Of a stretch of DNA of 64,000 nucleotides, positions 26,008 through 37,698 are shown one piece after another. Position numbers and translations under genes: made by a program. The DNA is from Neodiprion pinetum (lineage: Eukaryota; Arthropoda; Insecta; Hymenoptera; Diprionidae), in NCBI RefSeq assembly GCF_021155775.2, contig NC_060238.1, positions 23,218,470-23,282,469 of the forward strand, written 5' to 3'. The notes beneath the pieces were generated by a model. That model made no database searches and had not been told where the DNA came from. It saw only the letters and a list, made by a program, of their open reading frames with translations. Numbering within the stretch: position 1 is the stretch's first letter; every line of letters starts with the position of its first letter.

Positions 26008-26547
26008 CGAGTGCAACTAAAACTCAACCGCCAGAAACACCCGCTGACTTCTGTCACCTTCTCCTAGCCACAAATACGATATTGGAAAACCGATATCAGA
26101 TACACTGGATCTAAAATTTCTAACGCTGCGTTACTGACAACTCATTTTTGCGAGTAACGTGACGGCGTATGCTTCAACAGCTTAGCACTTTCCTCGGTAA
26201 AAATTCAATACCCTCAAGTGCTAAGATATACTCATTTGTCTAGGTGCATCCGTAGATTGTGGAAGAACATCAACACGCGGTTTTGCCACGCATCCAATTT
26301 CAGTTGCCAAGTCCAAGCGCGCTACGTGATGCAATTTCTAAATAGCGGTGCCTCGACTGATGAACTATCGATCTTTTCGCTCAATTCCGACCGTCGAAGT
26401 GCTGATTGCATTTCTCTTGAACGTTGGCTAGTATCTAGCAACAACTAAGTATTACAAAAAATTGTATAACTATATCAGAACCAATGCCGTTTGAGGATAC
26501 ATTTAACTTGAAAGTCAAATCATTTCAACAAGATCTTTGAATCAATT
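26008..26547. other. Spacer between the two ionotropic receptor genes
   Basis: A 540-bp gap that must contain the promoter of the left receptor and the 3' untranslated region of the right one. I see no other structure here. The open frame at 26218-26448 on the plus strand has no ATG-supported or family content. Confidence 0.45.
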
Positions 26548-28547
26548 TTACTTCCTTCTCATCCATCTGGAGCATACTAGTTCGATAGCGAAGACAAGCA
26601 GAGCAAAAAACAGGGCCATCATATAAGCGTAGAAAAAGATGTGAAGATCATTGAGTTTGACGAGCCAAGTCTCAGGATATGACGAATTGCGATTTATCGA
26701 GTGAGTCCTGACCTTGACATTCCACAGCGTAAAGCGTCTCCAAATATTTGGTAAACCAGCCGACACCATCCTAGAGATGAGGACATCAACGCGTTGTAGA
26801 AGAGGCCAATCGGTTCTAGTCAAATAATAGCTATAGTATCGTAAAATGAGCTCTTCGGCAACATGAAATCTGTCATCCAGTTTAGACTGTTCCCAAAGAT
26901 TGATACAGTGACCAGCACAAGCGATGGGTAGGCCGTCGATAACGCGTTTAAAGCACTCAAGGTCATCTTGGGAATCCACAAATCTCTCCCGAAGTCGATC
27001 ACGCCATATAAACTTCTTGAAAGAGATAAAACCGTGCATATCGAATCCGAATTTTTCGAGTTCATCCAGAGTCTCAATGTTCTCGTAGCTCCTGGGCTTG
27101 GCAACGAGAGCTGACATCTTTCCTTGAAAGAGTACATTCATCGTACCGCAAACCAGCATGCCTCCCAAGAATAGTAATCGGGCCGAAAACCGACGCGGGG
27201 GTCGTATCAGACTGTTCGAAATGACAATACGCAGTACGTTTAACCAGGCGTATCGATACCCTCGGCCTTCGAGGCAGTCCAACAACAGCGTCAGCATCAA
27301 AGCAGAGCCCAAAGTCAGCAGTCCGATCCACCAGTTCATGCCCCTCGTCAAATCAACCAGGAAGGGAACGTTCTCCTTGGATTTAGTCATGAAGCAATAG
27401 CTCGCACTGATGTGAGGATAGGTCGTTCCCAGGCCAAAATCCGGCTGCGCGTAACGCTGGTTAAGCCCAATGTCGACCCTGCCACTCGCGATGTCGGCCT
27501 TCATTCCGAAGTGGGAGCCATTCGCCTCAGTAAATCCCATTCCCCAATTACTGTTGTAGGGTACGTGAATTAAAGTGACGTTCAAGAAGCTCCAAAGAGT
27601 CGAAGCCAGCCAGCCGTCTTCCCCGGAGTAGCTGTGCACTTTGAGAGTGTCCGCATCGTTCATCGCCGAAAACGTAAGCTTCGGCGATATGTTCATCGCG
27701 TTAACACGCACCGGATATCCGTTCAGGTTCGCAGTCTTCTCGAACAATATTTCACCGCAGTTGATCGCGTACGTTTTTTCAGTAATCTCATCGAGTTGCC
27801 GCCGGAAAAGAGTCCAAGGATGACCGTTCCGTCCTGCGTAACTCGCCACCCTCTCCCAACCGGCGGTTGGAACATGGTCTCTGAAGGGATGGTAAGCGAA
27901 GAGAGTCAGGCCTGCAGTTTCCTTTTCGCGGCACAAATACACCGCCGAAAGCATACCCGCTTGCCAGGCAGTCCAGAGGAAGCTGTAGGCGTTGTGGCAT
28001 CCGTGGTTATCAGATTCTTCACCGATGATTATGAAGAGTGCCGAGTGATTCCACCACCTCGAACTCTTCAGTTTATCTATCATGACCCCCAGGACTGGCC
28101 GAGACTTTGCGGCCACCAAGAAGCCCCCCGCCTTCGACTGGTACCGGAAGTGTCTTTTGTCATAAAAGTCACTGGTCCCCTTCGTCCTGGAGTAAATTTG
28201 ATCCAAGGTCGTGACTGGTTCCGTGAATAAGATGATCGTCGTCTTCATCGAACGGTGGATAGAAACTGTCATTTTTTTATTGATGTTTCCAGCCAATACA
28301 ATCGGGTTTCCGGCATTCACCAGACACTTCCGGTAGAAGAATACCTGAGAGATTAAATTTTGAAAGCGTTATACGACTCATTCTTGACCTTGGAATGTAT
28401 AAGGCCGATACTCACGATCCAGTTTGACGATTGTTCAACGTGAAAATCTCTTCCAGTTTCTAGAATCGATTTCAGTGAACCGGTACCGCCTCCAAGTAAT
28501 AAAAAAACTAGGGTAACAATTATAAGAAGAGATTGGTTACGATGCAT
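26548..28547 (-). CDS. Divergent ionotropic receptor (IR), copy 2
   Basis: Two coding exons: 28416-28547 (44 codons, with a hydrophobic leader MHRNQSLLIIVTLVFLLLGG acting as signal peptide) and 26548-28344, separated by a 71-bp GT-AG intron. The protein is 642 aa. Order: extracellular N-terminal region, NCGEILFEKTANLNGYPVRV opening the S1 half of the ligand-binding domain (about residue 200), M1 (NWWIGLLTLGSALMLTLLL), pore/M3 region with NVLFQGKMSALV, S2, then a last helix (FFALLVFAIELVC) and a basic tail. This is the insect IR plan. The canonical SYTANLAAF gate motif is not kept, as is usual for divergent IRs. Ligand unknown. The start is the ATG at 28547; upstream in-frame codons are not ATG. 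It lies head-to-tail with IR copy 1 and shares the position of the first intron. Confidence 0.85.
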
Positions 28548-29313
28548 ACTGCCGAAAAATACTGGTACCGTAATTCTTGATTTCCAGTTCAAAGACTGAC
28601 TTTAGTAATAATAAAAGGTTGAGAAAAGTGGCCAACATACGGCGTTACAACTGCTAATGTTCTCCATCAATTATCACTGTCAATAACACGTCACCTTAAT
28701 GGACAAGGTTTGATGGATTGTACAATCATTATTCAATAATGCTGGACACGATTTTGGCCTGTAGTCAAATTACCCAAGAATTTGAAACTAAAGTAACAAT
28801 CTCGAACACAGTTCTGAAAATCGAACTTACATGTACATTAACTGCCGATCATTCGATTGTCTATAGTCGTGCTACATCCGTAATAAATGAATGCGTGCGT
28901 AATGTCGAATTACAAAAACGAACAAGGGAATATCAACAGGTGTTTGGTCTCGAGTAAATGCGATTAAGTGTAATAAATTGTATGATTCATCGCAGTTTTT
29001 CATGGTTAATCTATAAACACGTTTAAGTCTATATTATTTGGACGTGCATTAACCGAATAATCATAAAGGTAGAAGTTTATTACAGGTTCATCTACACAAC
29101 CGACTTGCGAGAAACGAATGAATAAAATTTGATACAGCAATTCGCAGAGGAATGTTTGATAAAGATTTAAATATATTACAGAAACGGTATACAAGAATTG
29201 ACAATTCTGTTGTTCGTATACTTTTCTCTCTCTCTCTCTCTCGCTTTTTCTCCCTCTCTTTCTTTCTTATTAGTCGCGTGAATGTCTTTTTGTTCACCTA
29301 ATTGTTGCAAATA
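28548..29313. other. Intergenic region between IR copy 2 and Rabggtb
   Basis: A 766-bp gap with a CT-repeat tract at about 29225-29262, probably 3' flank or untranslated region of the Rab geranylgeranyltransferase gene. Nothing else is seen. Confidence 0.5.
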
Positions 29314-30811
29314 TTAATCCACCCGTGAGGGCTTAAGACCGATTCGGTCAATCACGTACTGCGGCATACAGTACGTCGGATTTACAGGTTTCAACGAAGA
29401 GTCCGCGTCCAAGAGCGAAATGGCCGTCAGACCGAACAGCGTGTGGAAAGGGTCAACCATGTCTCCAGGGCGATCGCTGAACCCACCCGTTTCAGGATCC
29501 TGACACGCCAAGACGAAATTTATCTGGGACAAAAAATCAGTAGCGTTAAACTCGAACAACACAACAAGGAACTAAAAAGCCAAATAAACGCGTGTTACCA
29601 GCTCATTTTTGTCTATCCAATGAAGACGACCCAAAATAGTTAGCGAGGACAAAACCCACCATGAATAACAAACGTCGGGTAATTTTTCAGGTCTCCCGTT
29701 GAGCCCGCCGGATGGTAGCTGCCTTTCGCATAGCCACCAGCCCAGCTGGTCAGCATCAATTTCGTGAAGGTGTCCTTTGAGGTGAAAGGATCTTGATTAA
29801 TAACAAGCATATTACTTCAAGTTAAAAAGAATAAAAAGTAGCACAACGCGTACCGGTTATTGACAAGAACGCAACGCAACAGTAAATCAAACCAGCGTGA
29901 CTCTCAGAGCCTGGTTTTGAACCAAAACCACCGTCGAAATTCATGCAGCTCAAGACATACTCAACAGCTTTGTCAACGTTTATCGCATCCAGTCTACCCT
30001 GATGAAGGAAGAAACACGAAGTGAGTATTTGGATTTGCAATCACATAAATAGAAAGTCTTTCTGGTCTTGTAAGATGCTCAATTTTAGACATCTCACCAG
30101 TAACGAAAGAGTGGCGACTGCGCAGAATGAAAATCTGTTATCCAATTCGCCCCAGATATCCCCTGTGAAACTTCCATCAGGCATCTGCCTTTTTTGCACG
30201 TATTCGACGACTTTTTCAACATCTATAACATCCAGAGCGTCGTACATGCACAATATCTGCACGGCGCTCAGGGTGTAAAGTAAGTGGGGATCGTGGTCAA
30301 TGCTGGCACTGATTCCACCACAGTCGTGCTGGCACTTTGCTACAAATTCCAAAACCTCCTGCTTGTCCATTCTGTCCAATTGACCCATCAAATCCATTGC
30401 CGTTAGACCCCAAAACATTCCAGACATCCTGAGGTACTCGGTCATACAGAATTCCTGAATAGAAGAATTTTTAACATCGGTCAGATTGTTGATCAAATTT
30501 AATCCCATTTGCGCTAATTAACTCGAATCAAATATCCAAAGGTATTTCAGTTGGAATAAACAATCGTCATGGTTGGGTTAATCACTTTTTTATAATAAAT
30601 ATAATTTCCTAGGCACTTACATAATCGTCTTTGTTGTTACCATAGGAGGCTAAATAATTTCCGTGTTTCTCTATAAGTAATTTTGGAATTTTTGGTGGTA
30701 ATACGACGTCTTTCATCAGCTTCGACTGAAAAATTTTTAGGTTAAATAGGGTTAGATTAGATCAGGTCAGATTCAAAGAATTGATTATATCTTAAGGATT
30801 TTCCTCACCAT
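29314..30811 (-). CDS. Rabggtb: Geranylgeranyl transferase type-2 subunit beta
   Basis: Coding exons: 30809-30811 (the ATG alone), 30621-30725, 30098-30454, 29854-29998, 29599-29774, 29314-29523, summing to 996 nt (331 aa), the same length I recall for the vertebrate protein. It is the catalytic beta subunit of Rab geranylgeranyltransferase, which with the alpha subunit and the Rab escort protein attaches C20 prenyl groups to Rab C-terminal cysteines in the cytosol. Prenyltransferase repeats are clear: EYLRMSGMFWGL, CQHDCGGISASI.HDPHLLYTLSA, DGSFTGDIWGE.D.RFSFCAVATL, MNFDGGFGSKPGSESHAG, LPSGGLNGRPEKLPDVCYSWWVL, DPETGGFSDRPGDMVDPFHTLFG. The zinc ligands D and C (in PDVCYSWW) and H (DPFHTLFG) are visible. 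An alternative start is the ATG inside exon 2 (MKDVVLPP). An upstream ATG at 30830 opens an out-of-frame short frame. Confidence 0.95.
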
Positions 30812-32354
30812 TCTGAGCGCCGAATTCCATTCGATAGGCAGTAAAATTAATAAGTCATCGACTTATCCATATTTATTACACAGAAAACAAGTATCACTTA
30901 TGTCGCTTCAGCTGTAATCTGACGTTTCCAAAATCGTCGAAACAACAGACAACACAGACTCCCCATAGACTCTTCCTTCCCTATGAGCAGCCACCCTCTG
31001 ACAAGAAACAAGTTGTTCGTTTCAACCAATTTTTAACTGATACTACAGGCCTCTTAGTAACCGACTGGAATTTACAATCTTGAAATCAGCAGATAATGCA
31101 GAGTGCTTCATGTATGACAATGTCGCATTCCATACTAACCGACAAGAAAAATTATTCTCACTGTACAGGTTTAAAATTAACCCTTAAAACATTTCTCTGG
31201 ACCAAAATATGTTGAAGACGTGAGATAAAAATATGGCAATAAATATTGAAAGATAGCGATATTGAAAAAAAGATAAAGAAACATTTCAATGAAATTTTAG
31301 AGTCACCAATTTTAAGAATTGTATGAAACTGAGCTAACGAATTGTATTCCCTATTAGACAGTGATATTTAATAGGTGATACTAAATTTTCAGAAGTGTTA
31401 ATTTTTTCATGCAAATATGTGAGTTTAAGACTCACTAAATTGTCGTGCATGATTCGCACAATAGTTTTACAGAAACAAGAAATTCTCTTTGATAAAAATA
31501 ATGAAATAACTCACACGAATGTTAGGAAAAACATCAATTCTTCTAAATGAACAGTATGGAAATTATTCGATCACTCGAAAGAAAGAACCCATCTGCGCAT
31601 GGCTGATACAAAAGCTCATGTTTGCGAGATGCCGTCGCCCATGTTTCAGGCGTATCATTGACCGACGGAAATAACTTGTGTCGATTTTTAAAATTACGAA
31701 TAAACGAAAACGAGACTTCAATTCCCATCAACACAGGAGATTTTCACAGAAATTGAAATTCATTATTGTCATTGTAAATAATGATCGATGGGTGTGAATA
31801 ATGATCAACCTGGATTCTCTCTGACTAAACTGGGAAAGTTCAAATTCATCACTATTCTGTATGCATGATGACCAATGAAAATGAGAATCTGTTTCTAGCT
31901 TTAAACAAATATTCACCCTGAATTATCTAACTTCTTTGATTTTGCAATGAATTTTCTGACTCCGTTCGTATTTATTTATTGTCGGCCCTTCATCTGAAGC
32001 GAACTAGATAAATTTTTTCGGCAATAGATTGACGATTATTTGTGCCAGGATAAAAACAAAAGTATTACATTCGTGTGACATGGGGAGTCACTAACTATGA
32101 GTCGCATTGTTATTAGTCATATGCGTACACACACGTATAGAGAAAAATTATTCAAAAAAAATTCGTAAGTTGGTCAAATATACGTACAACTGATTCTAAC
32201 AATTCCACAAATTAGTACATTCTATAAGAGAATAAACACAAATAATCATTATGAAAATACGTTTATTGAAATAGATTGAATCACATTTGCTAGTTTCCAC
32301 ACCTCCGTAAACGGTAGAGCAATCGACGCGTTTTTCTTTTTTTTTTTTCTCTTA

Positions 32355-32454
32355 GCTTGGTATCCCTAGTGGCCCTATTCGACAAAGAAGAGTTGCAGGA
32401 TTTATTATACGTTCGTTGGAAATATACAGATGATTTTATCTCGCATTTCGATTT
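32355..32454 (+). other. Orphan exon-like segment
   Basis: A T-rich tract ending in 'ctcttag' is followed by about 100 nt of open sequence (VALFDKEELQDLLYVRWKY...) and then 'cg|gtaaac', a possible donor. The composition looks coding, but I find no matching neighbouring exon on the plus strand and do not recognise the peptide. It may be an exon of an unseen gene, a transposon relic or chance. Confidence 0.2.
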
Positions 32455-33123
32455 CGGTAAACAGCTTTTACTAATTAATTTCTACTCATATATATACGCA
32501 GTTTGTTCGAAGATTTTTAGTCCATTTAACCTGCTGACTATTGACTATCAATGAAAGATGATTGCTTTAATTGTGGACGAATAATGGTTGTTTTAATTAC
32601 GGATAAAGGGTGACTGCATTTATTTAAACGCGATTGAAAAAAGATGTTCGCGCACACGTTTCTTCTTCTTATGCAGAGCAGGATGGCGACAATGTTCCTC
32701 AAATACAATTGCCTAACGTTTCCCGTCAAAAAAATTCAGAACACCCTGACGGTTTCCTACGAATGTTAGGTAATGTTGGGCATCTTTGATGACCAAAAGT
32801 TTCGGAAGCTGTGCATCTCGAATGTACAAATTTAGAACTGGAAAACACATCGTATTGCTTTGCCTCACACGAATAGTTAGGAATTGAACTATGCCACGTT
32901 TAAAAGTTAGCCTAACTGAGTTTACGGAGCATAGGTGAAGTTTCAAAACAATTCACAAAAAAGTGCGTTCGTACCTATGGTCCATCATAATTCATCAGCA
33001 AAAATGTTCTGATTGGTCAATGATTCTGGTGTTTTCTTCGTCATCTCTCTTCGCACAAAAATTTCTGTTCGAAGTGGAAACGAAAATACTTTTTACAGCA
33101 GTTGTTTTTGCTGCTTACGAAAC

Positions 33124-33405
33124 ATGAAACAGACAAAACGATTGATCGGCTGAAACAGACAAAAGGTTTTATTAGCTGAAACAGATAAAAGGTTTGATTA
33201 GCTGAGACAGACAAAATGTTTGATTGGCTGAAGCGAATAAAAGGTTTGTTCGGCTGAAAGAATCAAAAGGTATGATTAAATGAAACGGTAAAAAGTTTTA
33301 TTAGCTGAAACAGAAGAAAGGTTTGATTGGCTGAAACAGACGAAAGGTTTTATTGGCTGAAACAGACAAAATGTTTGATTGGCTGAAACAGACAAAGTTA
33401 CGATT
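33124..33405. repeat. 26-bp minisatellite, about 10 copies
   Basis: Tandem units of 26 bp with consensus 'gctgaaacagacaaaaggtt' plus 'tgattg' or 'ttatta'. About ten to eleven units are present, with one 25-bp variant and point differences. It is non-coding in all frames and the units are moderately diverged, so it is not a recent expansion. Confidence 0.9.
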
Positions 33406-33887
33406 AACACAATGACAGAAGTGTGTGCATAACATCATAATTCCTTGACTTTTTCCAATAAACAAAATTCCCTGACTATTCCCGGTTCTCCCGGGTTTTC
33501 AGATTCTTCCGGTTTCTCGCCACCCTGATTAAAAATCATCGCGCAAAAGACGCGTCTGATTCCCGTGATCAATCTACGCGCAAAAAGGCGCGACCGATGG
33601 CCCGTCAAAAAACCTTAAATATCTAGGACTTGTCGCAAAATTCTCTGGAAATCCAATCCGCATCTGCGTCTCTTTGAATCCGACACATTGCGATGCGAAT
33701 TGTTCTTCCGAGATGCGAGTCAAGTCCGGGAGGGAGGTTGGAGGGCATGCAATATTGTGTGGCGTGACGGTCGGCGGTCCTCTTCGACGCGAAGTCTTCG
33801 AGCTCAGCATCTCACCCCATCTAGCGTACCACGGAACGCGATAGATGGTCCAGAGATGCGTTTTGCCTATTCAGACGATCACAGAGA

Positions 33888-35332
33888 TCAATTGAATGAA
33901 ATAATTGTCGATGATGACCAAATAATTGAATTGAACAACGACTGAGAAATTATTGTAAAGTGAAAAGAAATAGGTTATTGAATTTCGTTAAAATTTAAAA
34001 GCTCACTAATAGTTTGGAGACTCTGATATCGAGTCTTTCACGTGTCTCTTCAGGTAAATCACTGTGATCGTTTGACGCTGTGAATTACAAAAGTTGATGA
34101 CATCGCGGTACATCGCGACCTTCCTACCCCTGCCTGATGCCCGACGGAACCACCCAACGGAAATGTTGAAAGGAGATTCACACGCACATCCACACTAAAC
34201 CCCGCGACGGATCCCAAAACGACCACCTACCTATCCGATTACCTATATTCGCTCTAAACGATTCTCCATTCTTTCCAACACAGATCACTCTTCACCATTT
34301 GCGCCGTGGTGCACTGTGACTTACTTTTTCGTTGGTTACCTGTTGGAAGCAAAATGTTTTTGTACCATAGTCCGCCTACTCAGAATACAGTATCGCGGTT
34401 GTATACCGCCAAACCTAATATTGAATGTATTATTTTAGTAAATACTGGCAGACTATAGGTACATCAACCTTTTGTAAAATTGATTAAAAACATCCTGTAT
34501 GCCAATCAGCAATTTTCTAAGCGAGCTAAACCTGTAGTTGATCCATACTTCTTGACTGTTTAAGAATTGAAAATGCAACACAATGAAAGATGCCATTTGA
34601 TTACGTTACGTTATGCCAGACTCTGAAATATCATCAATTTAACAGTCATATGAATAATTGAGTATTTTCAAACCTCAGGTGAACCCACCACTTAAACGAC
34701 ATCACCGGTAAATGCAAAACGTAGATTATTGCGACAGTAGCGAAACATGATTCGATCTCGCGATTGCCGAGTAAGCGATGGTTACCTGTCGCGATGCTCA
34801 TTCCACTTTTAGCAACGTGCATCATTTCTAACTTCAAGTAAGCCACGGTAAATTAAATTGCGAAAAAAACAAATGGTTCGACTGAAAGTCAAGCATCGTT
34901 GCCATCGTGAATGAGCCTATAAATACAGCTAAGAAATCGAAGATTTGGGTAACAATTGTTACCGCCACGCCACGTGACAGAGGAATCCCAGGGAAATACC
35001 CGTAACCTAAACACGTGCAAACTCACCAAAGTTGCCGAGTAATGGAGAAGTTACTCGGATGTCTCTGCTTAAATCTGCTAAAAAGAAAAAGGACACTCGA
35101 GTTAATTTAGCAAACTGGCTTGTCAGTCTTCAAATTAATTACTTTCGTCTACTTCCATATTTATTCACCGCATGTTACGAAAGGACAAGAATCGGGTTCC
35201 AAATGAACCCCCTTGAATCATGAGACAATTATCAAAATCAGTAGTCTTACCTCTTTTGGGTTGCTCCACAGTTGACACGTAGTAGTTCTCGTAGCACCTC
35301 AGGTTGAATGGTGAAGCGACGCACTTATTACA
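33888..35332 (-). CDS. Putative partial split gene of unknown function
   Basis: Three minus-strand segments fit splice signals and phase together: 35251-35332 (acceptor tattgcag, donor GTAAGA; CNKCVASPFNLRCYENYY...), 34007-34077 (acceptor aattcacag, donor GTGAGC; SNDHSDLPEETRERLDIRVS) and 33888-33941 (acceptor preceded by a long pyrimidine-rich tract, ends in TGA). Phases join without a stop (1, then 0). The peptide is polar with a C-x2-C pair and a later Cys, and I do not recognise a family. The 5' part is not located. A divergent exon at 37198-37424 with a strong donor could be its first exon but has not been joined in frame. This is a low-confidence model based on splice logic only. Confidence 0.3.
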
Positions 35333-37197
35333 CTGCAATAAGAATATAACAGAACATTACATAAACAATTACTTCAATCAGATTTCGGTCACTGCAGACT
35401 CTTCGTGTCAAACTGAATTTTTCTTTAGTATTATTCCAGTGGTTTCTGAAGTACTATTAAATGAACCGCATAAATTAACGAGAGAAGGCAGGTGAAATAG
35501 TTACAAGTACCGAATAAAGGCACAAAATCAGTGAGCAGTGTTGAAATTATTTACAATCAAAAGCCATATTATAAATAAAAATTATATCAATACGGTACCT
35601 TTCAATTTTATTCACTGTAATGGTTGGTTTAGTTTACACAAATGCGGTCAATATTGCTGCCATGTAGATTATCCCTGTAATCAGATAATACATAACATTC
35701 CATTAGTATTCTATGGGTCAATACAATACCTGCAACTTGTTTAATACATCAAAATTCGCAATTGTTTTCATAAAATATAATCACGAACTAAACAGAAATA
35801 AATTTGAATTGAAAGATAAATTTTTCTAAGTAAAGGATGCGTGACAGTATGATCAAGAATGGTTTCGAACGTGTACCTGTTTCTCTTTTTCCATAGCATT
35901 ACGACCCGTTCAGCTTCGGTATTCTATTTTCCACTATCAGTTGCTAGGGTGACTTTACTCAGACATTCGCAGAGTTCCAGAAATTTAGCCGCTGTTCATT
36001 TCTGTAATTAGGTGAAAGACGCAACATTTTGTTAACGTTTCATTTTCATAATTCGTATACGTAATATTCATACATACACGATTTTAGATGATATATTGCG
36101 ACAAATTTTGAAAATGATCTCAAATATTTCGTACCTGTTATTTTTCGTGATAAATTGATCTCTTCAGCTATGGCATGATGTTTCCAGCAACCATTGGCAG
36201 TCTCTGTCAATTCAGATAATCATTAGCGTCGATCAACGTTGTTACGGTTCATTTCTGTAATCAAAAAGATACCGTAATATTTGGTTAATAATGCAACTTC
36301 AAATTTGATGTACGCAGTATTCAAGATTTACTACAATTTTTAAAAAGTATACAATTCGGAATAAATAACCATTAAAGATTTACAGATTCTTGCGTTGTTC
36401 GATCGCTTCGTGATTGTTAGATATACGGTACAATTCTAAAACTAGACCCAAGATATTGGCAAGATCAATTAGCACTCGAAATTTGAAAATAAACAACGCC
36501 ATCATAGACGAACTTTTGATGTATGCACATTACTACAATAAAGGATTACAGCATCGACCCCCAAGGCAGTAATTCGGAGAAACACGGTGCAGTAGTAAAC
36601 AAAAGTCGACTTTTGTTTTGGAACAGTATCAACACGACGCGTAAACACATCTTATCCTTAAGCTCGACCGAATCAAACTCGTCTTGTCTGCCAACGTTGG
36701 AATCAATTTTATCGAATGTTTGAGAAACGACGCTGCAGCGAACCAAGGGGTTGTAAACGCGTTACAATTCCACTTCACAGACGTGTATCCATGCGACAAA
36801 CGCGAATTGCGTTTCAAAATCTGATACGCGGACTCGAACTGAGCATACGCCAATTCGTAAATTTCGTTTTATACGAGATTGAGCTGAGTGGCGTTATCGT
36901 AACGAAACAATGGCGAAAACATACCTATTTTCTCAATTTTACAATGACTTTGAAGGAATTAAGATTTCAGAATATGAGCCTATGTATGTCATACGTATTA
37001 TTACGTTTCACTGAATTTTGAGCAATTCCAAAGTCGCAAAACAACAATTTTCCCTCAGTATAAACCGTTACGATAACGTTACTAACTTCAGTACGATTAT
37101 TTTATCAACCGTTCGCATCACCCAATTCAATTGTTTTCTACGTCGTAATGTATCGAATTCTTCAAACTCGCAAAACAATTGAAAGTATGAAACTCAC

Positions 37198-37424
37198 CTT
37201 AAATGTTTTCAGCCTGGTCTCTCTTCGAAACGTCGTTTTTTCTGTGCATCACACGCTGCTATTCCTGCATTATTCACTATTGGTGGAGGTACACTAATTG
37301 AACGACACGACACATCAATCTGAATAACGCGATTTAATAATATGAATTCTGGACCGTCGGCGAACACAATGCTTTTGCTCCTTCTACTCCGGCCGCTCGA
37401 AAGCGAGTGACGCCGTGAGTCCAT
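37198..37424 (-). other. Candidate divergent first exon with a 71-codon frame
   Basis: On the minus strand an ATG at 37424 opens a 71-codon frame (MDSRRHSLSSGRSRRSKSIV...) that ends in TGA at 37209, 11 nt before a strong donor (AAG|GTGAGT, exon end 37198). It lies about 275 bp from the Rpt5 start and points away from it, as expected of the second transcript of a bidirectional promoter. It could be the 5' exon of the putative gene to the left or a noncoding transcript. The peptide is basic and not recognised. Confidence 0.3.
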
Positions 37425-37698
37425 CTAGACGGGATTCGGCCGTGTTTGCGTTCTGTCTCTTTCTACAGCGGCGCCGCCTATGGATTGTTTTGAACACGAG
37501 TCCTCGCTCTACGTCGCTACTGGATTGAATGAGTTCGTGGAACGTCACTCCGCTTCGGCAATAATCATCGAACCAATCTTTTAATTGAAAAAAAATCGTA
37601 ACAAACTATCGCCTTTCCACGGCGTTAGTGAAATAAAGAAACGGTTATTCCTCGTGTAAAATAACAGCGTCGAATCGAGTACCAAGTTGAGAATCCAA
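37425..37698. promoter_or_regulatory. Likely bidirectional promoter of Rpt5
   Basis: A 274-bp GC- and CpG-richer stretch between the Rpt5 start codon (37699) and the divergent ATG at 37424 stands out from the surrounding AT-rich DNA. No TATA box is evident, as is usual for proteasome genes. The assignment rests on position and composition only. Confidence 0.4.

Larger units (their letters stand above)
30831..33887. other. Gene-poor 3-kb stretch with minisatellite and an orphan exon candidate
   Basis: The first bases must hold the Rabggtb promoter. There is no complete gene. Visible features are a plus-strand exon-like piece (32355-32454) and a 26-bp minisatellite (33124-33405). The plus-strand frame 33688-33945 is unsupported; it overlaps on the opposite strand the last putative exon of the candidate gene described next. 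Confidence 0.4.

Noticed and set aside
27634..28230. 198-codon plus-strand frame opposite IR copy 2
   Set aside because: It is a shadow frame antisense to the receptor's ligand-binding region. The minus-strand frame has recognisable receptor features.
33574..33945. Overlapping 78- and 85-codon frames on opposite strands, possibly a transposase remnant
   Set aside because: Neither strand shows catalytic motifs. Only the small segment 33888-33941 on the minus strand is kept, as a putative last exon, on splice grounds.
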